From contig NZ_CP084058.1 of NCBI RefSeq assembly GCF_020215645.1, positions 8,556,001 through 8,620,000 on the forward strand: DNA of 64,000 nucleotides. Direction: 5' to 3'. The notes beneath the pieces were generated by a model. It did not search any database. It worked only from the letters and a program-made list of their open reading frames with translations, and was not told where the DNA came from. This DNA comes from Nonomuraea gerenzanensis. Its GTDB lineage: Bacteria > Actinomycetota > Actinomycetes > Streptosporangiales > Streptosporangiaceae. Made by a program: the position numbers and the translations under genes. This document shows positions 59,473 to 64,000 of the stretch, piece by piece; the first letter of the stretch is position 1, and every line of letters begins with the position of its first letter.

Positions 59473-60956
59473 AGCAGGATGCTAGTACCGCCCGGCACGA
59501 TCACCGTCAGCACGCCCGGCGCCTCGGGGGACACGACGGTGACGGCCTCGGCCGTGCGGAGATAGCCGGTGGAGACCAGCATGGGCCGCACGGCCAGCCC
59601 CTCCCCCGGGAACTGCAGCACCGTGACCCTGAACCCCTCGGGATCGCTCAGCTCCACGGCCCCCTCACGCCGCGACACCACCTCGAACGCCGGGTCGAAG
59701 TGCCACAGGCTGCGCAGGGTCCCCGAGGCCACGGTGTCGTGCACGGCCAGCGTGTCGGGGTCGTGGTTGACCACGACGTGCCGGGTCCTGGTCGTCCCGT
59801 AGGCGTCGTCGGCCAGCTCGTAGCTCTGGCTGGACGGGCCGACGGCCGAGCGCAGCAGGCGGGTGGCGGTGCCGGGGCGAAAAGTCCCCGACGTCGGGAC
59901 GGGGACGTTGTGGGCCTGCGGGGAGCGGGTCCACTCGACGTAGCCGGTGCGCTCGTAGGAGTGGAAGCCGGCCTCCACCAGGATGCGGCGGCCCCTGGCC
60001 GAGTAGGTGACGCCCAGGTGGTCCTCGTGGCCGTGCAGCCGCCGCCCCGGGCCGAACCTGATCGAGTAGTGGGCGGCGTCCGGGTCGTCCCACGCGGTCC
60101 TGCCGAACACGTAGCCCCCGTCGAAGATCCGCACCGGCGGCCCCTCGTGCGCGAACCCGTCCGCGCGGGCGTCGGCCGGGCTGTCGCCGATGGGCACGAG
60201 CCGGCCGTCCGGCTGGGTGGCGTGGGCCACGTACGACTCCAGCGCCCGCCGCCTGGCCAGCAGCCGCTCCGGCACCTCGGCCCCGCTCTCCCTGATCGCG
60301 CGCAGGGCGACGCCGAGGCGGCGGTGCACGTACAGGCCGTAGCGCGGCGCCTGCTCGTGCAGGACGCCCTGGGCGTCGACGGCCAGCTCGGCCGAGGCGG
60401 TCATCCTGCGTACGGCCAGGTCCCGCCAGCGTGCCCGGCCCAGGCGGCAGCCGACGACCAGCAGCGCGATGTCCTGGTCGAGGCCGTGGTTGTGGCCCTC
60501 GCGGTAGAGATCCGGGTCGGCCAGGACCTCGCCGTGCTCGGCCAGGCTGTCCCACAGGACCGCGGTGCGCACGTGCTCGCTCAGGCACACCAGCGCCGGG
60601 GCGCGCAGCGCGACCGCGTGCTCGGCCCACGCCCAGGGGCTGACGCCGGGGCCGTTCCTGGGGTTCGCGGCGATCCAGTCGTCGGTGACGGCCTGGGCGC
60701 GGTCGAGGCAGGCCCGCTCACCCGTGCGCTCGTAGGCGGACACCAGGCGGCCCATCCAGCGCAGCGCGTGCAGGTGCAGCGCCCAGGAGCGGTTGCCGTG
60801 CGGGTTCGCGGCCCAGTCGATCGGGGTGCCGAGCCGCACCGGCGGCAGCTTCACGAACCGCACCAGGCCGTCCATCACCTCCTCCACGTCGATCCCGGGG
60901 AACTGGTCGCTCAGGCAGATGGCCTGGCCTGAGGTCGTGCGGGCACGCCGGAACAC
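59469..60956 (-). CDS. Heparinase II/III-family polysaccharide lyase-like protein
   Basis: A 495-residue protein with an N-terminal helical toroid (about 1-260, including WALHLHALRWMGRLV and GHNHGLDQDIALL). A C-terminal beta-sandwich of heparinase II/III type follows, with RRLHGHEDHLGVTYSARGRRILVEAGFHSY as its hallmark. Members cleave uronic-acid-containing polysaccharides by beta-elimination. There is no signal peptide, so it would act inside the cell on imported oligosaccharides. GTG 60956 is chosen since AGGAG lies 7 bases upstream. It is coupled to the IclR gene. No transporter genes lie adjacent. Confidence 0.88.
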   Translation of the reverse strand: MFRRARTTSGQAICLSDQFPGIDVEEVMDGLVRFVKLPPVRLGTPIDWAANPHGNRSWALHLHALRWMGRLVSAYERTGERACLDRAQAVTDDWIAANPRNGPGVSPWAWAEHAVALRAPALVCLSEHVRTAVLWDSLAEHGEVLADPDLYREGHNHGLDQDIALLVVGCRLGRARWRDLAVRRMTASAELAVDAQGVLHEQAPRYGLYVHRRLGVALRAIRESGAEVPERLLARRRALESYVAHATQPDGRLVPIGDSPADARADGFAHEGPPVRIFDGGYVFGRTAWDDPDAAHYSIRFGPGRRLHGHEDHLGVTYSARGRRILVEAGFHSYERTGYVEWTRSPQAHNVPVPTSGTFRPGTATRLLRSAVGPSSQSYELADDAYGTTRTRHVVVNHDPDTLAVHDTVASGTLRSLWHFDPAFEVVSRREGAVELSDPEGFRVTVLQFPGEGLAVRPMLVSTGYLRTAEAVTVVSPEAPGVLTVIVPGGTSILL

Positions 60957-61008
60957 GTCATGACTCCTGTTTTTGGGCGCGCGGGACCCACGCGCGGCAC
61001 CATACGGT

Positions 61009-61770
61009 TCAGCGGGGGCCCTCGTCGGTCCAGCCGGCGACGAGGACGAGCTCCGAGCGCGTGCCGTCCTGGCTGGACAGCACCTGCGAGGTGCCCGGAT
61101 CGATGATCAGGGTCCGGCGGACGCCGGTGGGCAGGCCGAAGGAGAACGCCTCACCGGCGCGCCCCCGTTCGTCGGTGGCCGTACCCAGGTAGCGGACCTC
61201 GGGCAGGTCGGCGAGCGCGCGGTAGGCGGCGGCGCGCACGCCGGGCGGGGACGGCTTGGTCCACAGCAGGCCGCCGAGCGCGTCGGCGAGCAGGCCCTGC
61301 GAGCCGGGCGGCAACATCGCCGACACCCGCTCGCGCAGCGCGGCGGCGTCGGCGGGCAGCGCCTGGATCTGCTCGAAGGTCAGGTCGCGCCCGGCCATGC
61401 TGAACGGCGCGCGGCCGGTGACCCGGGTGACGCGGCCCTGCTCGGCGGTCCACGCCCGGCCCTGCCTGGTGACCCACAGCTCGCTCTGCCTGGTGCCGTC
61501 GTGCAGCTTCCTGACGTGCCAGTACGTGCCCCGCGACGTGGCGGACGCGGCCGAGGTCGCGGCCGTCAGCAGGATCTGCCTGCCCGCCTCCACGGGTGGT
61601 TCGCGGGGGATCAGCAGGAACAGCGCGAGGGCAGCGGCGGTGGCCGGGAGCACCGCCAGCCAGGACAGGCGGCGGCGCCGGCGGCGCACCGTGATCCGCC
61701 GCCACACCCTGGTCTGGGCGTGCGGAGCCGGCTCCGGCGTGCCGTACAGCTCGCGGATCAGCTCATCCAT
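61009..61770 (-). CDS. CU044_5270 family membrane-anchored protein, probable sigma-factor partner
   Basis: A 253-residue protein. A basic N-terminal region (VWRRITVRRRRRRLSW) precedes a single membrane helix (about 37-54, LAVLPATAAALALFLL). An extracytoplasmic domain of about 190 residues follows (GTYWHVRKLHDGTRQSELWV, VSAMLPPGSQGLL, TLIIDPGTSQVLSSQ). Such proteins (CU044_5270 family) usually follow an ECF sigma gene and are thought to act like anti-sigma or sensor partners. It overlaps the sigma gene by 8 bases. Confidence 0.87.
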   Translation of the reverse strand: MDELIRELYGTPEPAPHAQTRVWRRITVRRRRRRLSWLAVLPATAAALALFLLIPREPPVEAGRQILLTAATSAASATSRGTYWHVRKLHDGTRQSELWVTRQGRAWTAEQGRVTRVTGRAPFSMAGRDLTFEQIQALPADAAALRERVSAMLPPGSQGLLADALGGLLWTKPSPPGVRAAAYRALADLPEVRYLGTATDERGRAGEAFSFGLPTGVRRTLIIDPGTSQVLSSQDGTRSELVLVAGWTDEGPR

Positions 61771-62350
61771 CGCCCCGCACCTCCCCCAGCCGGCCGCGCA
61801 GCTTCTTCCTGGCGCGGCTCAGGCGGGAGCCGACGGTGCCGTACGGGATGCCGAGCGCGGTGGCGATCTCGTCGTGGCTCAGCCCGGCCAGCGCCACCAG
61901 CAGCAGCACGTCGCGGTCGCGCCGGTCCAGCTCGGCCAGGGCGGCGGCCAGCTCGGGGCGCAGGCTCTGGGCGCTGACGCGTACGGCCACCGACTCCTCG
62001 TGGCCCGGGGCGTCGGTGTCGGCGCCGCAGCGGCCCAGGGCGCGCAGCGTGCGGGCCTCCAGGCGGCGGTGCTTGCCGATGAGGTTCGTGGCGATGCCGT
62101 ACAACCAGGCCCGCACCCCCGCGCGGGACGGGTCGTAGCGGTCGCGCTTGCGGAACGCCGTCAGGAACGTCTCGGCCACGATGTCCTCGGCGATGTCCGG
62201 GCCGAGCCGCTGGGCGGCGTAGGCGTGGATCTCGCCGAAGTACGCGTCGAACACCGCGGCGAACGCGTCGGCGCCGTCCAGCGTGTCGTGCACGGCGCCC
62301 GGCGCGCGGGCCGTCCAGGGCACCGTGGCCGCGATGGTCTCCCCCGTCAT
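61763..62350 (-). CDS. ECF-type RNA polymerase sigma factor
   Basis: A 195-residue extracytoplasmic-function sigma factor. Region 2 has FDAYFGEIHAYAAQRLG, DIAEDIVAETFLTAFRKRD and RAWLYGIATNLIGKHRR. Region 4 has LAALAELDRRDRDVLLLVAL, GLSHDEIATALGIPYGTVGS and RLSRARKKLR. ATG 62350 is chosen because GGAAGG lies 6 bases before it. The in-frame ATG at 62380 lacks a Shine-Dalgarno and lies among GATAC/GTATC repeats likely to be regulatory. It is coupled to the CU044_5270 gene. Confidence 0.94.
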   Translation of the reverse strand: MTGETIAATVPWTARAPGAVHDTLDGADAFAAVFDAYFGEIHAYAAQRLGPDIAEDIVAETFLTAFRKRDRYDPSRAGVRAWLYGIATNLIGKHRRLEARTLRALGRCGADTDAPGHEESVAVRVSAQSLRPELAAALAELDRRDRDVLLLVALAGLSHDEIATALGIPYGTVGSRLSRARKKLRGRLGEVRGDG

Positions 62351-62366
62351 GTGCAACCTTCCGGAT

Positions 62367-62397
62367 GTATCAGTGTTCATCTGGTATCACCCGATAC
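62367..62397 (-). promoter_or_regulatory. GTATC/GATAC repeats upstream of the sigma-factor gene
   Basis: GTATC at 62367-62371 and an inverted pair GTATC-ACCC-GATAC at 62384-62397, in the short space between the sigma gene and its divergent-side neighbour. They may be an autoregulatory promoter or operator. Confidence 0.4.
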
Positions 62398-62409
62398 ACC
62401 GGATCGCTT

Positions 62410-63354
62410 TCACGCTCCTTCGAGGAAGCGGCGTACGTCGGCGACCTCGTCGTCCAGCGCGGGCAGCTCGTCGAACGCCTGCACGCTCACCTGGGCGCCC
62501 TTCCGCCCCCACACGCCCTTGATCTCGCCGTTCACCAGCACGGCGGGGCGCAGGATGCCGCCGCCGGGGAACACCTTCTTGGCGTGCTCGGGGGCCAGGA
62601 CGGGGTCCCTGCTCCGCCAGCCCAGCACGTACTCGTCGAAGGCGGGCAGGAGGCGGAGCAGCGGGGCGTCCTCGGGCGGCGGCGCGGGCGCTTCGCTCAG
62701 GCCCCAGGCCGTGCGGGCCTGCCCGGCGGGCAGGCCCGACCAGGCGGCCAGGTCGTCGGGGGTGGCGGGGTGGTGGGCGCGGCGGTAGCGGGTGGCCAGC
62801 TCCTTCAGCGCGCGTTCGCGGTCGGGCTCCGGGGTGATCGGGGCGCCGAGCCAGTCGGCGGCGTGGACGTACGTGGGCTTGCCCGCGCGCTGCGGCCCCA
62901 GGACGGCCAGGCCGTGGTGGGCGGCCAGTGCCACCAGGTGCACGACGCCCTGGCCGCGGGCGCGGCCCTTGAGGCGTTCCTCCAGGTCGGCCTTGGTGAG
63001 GGGGCCCTGGCCCGCGAGAGCCGCGGTGATGAGCGGGAGGAGGTCGTCGCCCGTGACGCCCTCTTCGGCGAGGCGGCGCAGGGTGCCGGTGGCGCTGCCG
63101 GTGAGGGCGTGGAGCCAGGGGAGGTCGTCGGCGTGCACGAAGTGGAGGGTGCCGCGCGGGCCCCACGTCCTGACGATCTCGCGGGACTGCCAGGCCGCCT
63201 CCACGTCCGCCGGGGTGAGGGTGGCGGAGCGGGCGCGGAAGGCCAGCAGGGCGGAGGGGACGTCCTGGGCCTGCATGGCGGTGAGGCCGCTGACGATGTC
63301 GCCGGGGGTGAGGCCGGGCGGGCGGTGCAGGAGCTGGGCGCCGACGCTTCTCAT
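62410..63354 (-). CDS. Winged-helix DNA-binding domain protein (HTH_42 family)
   Basis: A 314-residue protein of the winged-helix family related to AlkX/YcaQ-type DNA-glycosylase-like proteins (PF06224). The blocks QLLHRPPGLTPGDIVSGLTAMQAQDVP, REIVRTWGPRGTLHFVHADD, LLRLLPAFDEYVLGWRSRD and RPAVLVNGEIKGVWGRKG are characteristic. It may be involved in DNA crosslink repair, or the role is unknown. ATG 63354 (MRSVGAQLL) is chosen on family fit. ATG 63366 is equally possible. Confidence 0.83.
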   Translation of the reverse strand: MRSVGAQLLHRPPGLTPGDIVSGLTAMQAQDVPSALLAFRARSATLTPADVEAAWQSREIVRTWGPRGTLHFVHADDLPWLHALTGSATGTLRRLAEEGVTGDDLLPLITAALAGQGPLTKADLEERLKGRARGQGVVHLVALAAHHGLAVLGPQRAGKPTYVHAADWLGAPITPEPDRERALKELATRYRRAHHPATPDDLAAWSGLPAGQARTAWGLSEAPAPPPEDAPLLRLLPAFDEYVLGWRSRDPVLAPEHAKKVFPGGGILRPAVLVNGEIKGVWGRKGAQVSVQAFDELPALDDEVADVRRFLEGA

Positions 63355-63408
63355 GGCGCAGATCATCGCACCGCCGCCGCTCTCATGCCGTCACCGTCGC
63401 GTCCGTGA

Positions 63409-64000
63409 TCAGCGGAGGAGGAGGCGGTGGCGGAGGCGGGTGAGGAAGGGGGTGCGGGCGCGTACGGCCCTGCGGATGGCGTCGCTGCGTTGCCAGGCCT
63501 CGGTGGCGGCGGTGTCGGTGACGCTCTCGGGGGCGTACCGCACGAAATTGGAAATTTCGGCCAAAGGCTGGAGATGTACGGAAATATCGCCCGGCTGGCG
63601 GGACACCACGTCGCCTGCCGTCAGGGCGTGCTCCTTGCCCAGCCCCAGGTCGTCGCACGCCTGCCGCCACGCCCCCAGCACCCGCTCCCCGGGCTCCTCG
63701 GCGCGGCGACGCCCCTGCCTGCGCCGCCACGGCACGGCGGCCACCACTCCCGCGTACACCACCAGCAGCCCGCCCGCCACCACCGCCGCGAGCAGCGACG
63801 GGTCAGGCCCGCCGGCCACCCGCTCGTCCTGGCCCGCCGCCTGCGGCTCGGACTGCTTGGGCCGGTCGCTGCCGCCCTTGGCGAACTCGCCCTCCAGCTG
63901 CTCGCTCTCCTCGATCGCCGAGGAGGCCACCTCGTGGTCGTCCTTGGCGCCGCTGCGGCCGGGCGTCGGATAGAACGGCCGCCACCCCAGCCCGTCGAAC
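63409..64000 (-). CDS. TgpA-type transglutaminase/DUF4129 protein, C-terminal part
   Basis: The 3' end of a larger gene that enters from beyond base 64000. About 197 residues are visible. They begin FDGLGWRPFYPTPGRSG, the final piece of a transglutaminase-like domain (usually HAWVEV...GW-P-DPTP). A polar segment, one membrane helix (about 90-110, LLAAVVAGGLLVVYAGVVAA) and a cytoplasmic DUF4129-like domain with WRQACDDLGLGKEHALTAGD and ISNFVRYAPESVTD follow. Full-length members have several N-terminal membrane helices and often lie next to DUF58 and MoxR genes, which would be outside the window. Confidence 0.85.
   Translation of the reverse strand, partial: FDGLGWRPFYPTPGRSGAKDDHEVASSAIEESEQLEGEFAKGGSDRPKQSEPQAAGQDERVAGGPDPSLLAAVVAGGLLVVYAGVVAAVPWRRRQGRRRAEEPGERVLGAWRQACDDLGLGKEHALTAGDVVSRQPGDISVHLQPLAEISNFVRYAPESVTDTAATEAWQRSDAIRRAVRARTPFLTRLRHRLLLR

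Overview
The window is very GC-rich DNA, dense with genes and with few gaps between them. No gene-free stretch exceeds about 300 bases, and I see no rRNA, tRNA, CRISPR array, insertion sequence or phage gene. The gene families point to a mycelial actinomycete: DUF5753-type XRE regulators, CU044_5270 proteins, PASTA-less Ser/Thr kinases, LAL-type LuxR regulators and ECF sigma factors. Many starts look leaderless, with a TANNNT hexamer 6-9 bases before ATG or GTG. I favour Streptosporangiaceae (Nonomuraea-like), but that is inference. It reads as ordinary chromosome, rich in regulators and catabolic enzymes.

Layout. 1-6.2 kb: a minus-strand respiratory group (ctaD, a 77-residue protein, a fumarate reductase/succinate dehydrogenase flavoprotein cut by the window edge), then an aminotransferase, a membrane protein and an FAD-linked oxidase. 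6.4-8.7 kb: a receptor-type Ser/Thr kinase closed by a strong terminator. 8.7-14.8 kb: a tightly coupled four-gene operon for a biotin-dependent acyl-CoA carboxylase, an enoyl-CoA hydratase and an AtuA (DUF1446) protein, resembling the acyclic terpene (geranyl-CoA) pathway. 14.8-20.5 kb: a ROK kinase, an acetyltransferase, a phosphotransferase, an XRE regulator flanked by two small genes that share CAATTG sites, and a DUF1266 protein. 20.5-25.9 kb: a minus-strand operon of response regulator, histidine kinase, GT2-GtrA fusion and GT39 glycosyltransferase.

26-33.5 kb: a P450 divergent from a TetR gene across a perfect inverted repeat, an FAD oxidoreductase, a LysR/YeiH pair facing each other across a palindromic double promoter, and the pseudouridine catabolism pair psuG-psuK. 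33.6-41.7 kb: a large unrecognised protein with 12-residue repeats, an HTH repressor divergent from an erythromycin-esterase-like gene, a 1042-residue LAL regulator, and an acetyltransferase with a vestige of a second copy beside it. 41.8-48.1 kb: the leucine/isovalerate operon (methylcrotonyl-CoA carboxylase beta and alpha, HMG-CoA lyase, acyl-CoA dehydrogenase) divergent from its probable TetR regulator. 48.1-50.9 kb: a PadR-ABC exporter operon, a 54-residue coiled-coil protein and a terminator. 50.9-64 kb: a secreted three-repeat protein, a fused E1 dehydrogenase, a second Ser/Thr kinase, an M50-like peptidase, an NTF2-like protein, CorA, an IclR/heparinase pair, an ECF sigma factor with its CU044_5270 partner, a winged-helix protein and the C-terminal end of a TgpA-type transglutaminase protein.

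How the genes fit together. The two carboxylase operons probably handle different branched acyl-CoAs. The leucine operon has no hydratase gene, whereas the Atu-like operon has one. Several regulator/target pairs each carry a visible inverted repeat in the shared intergenic region.
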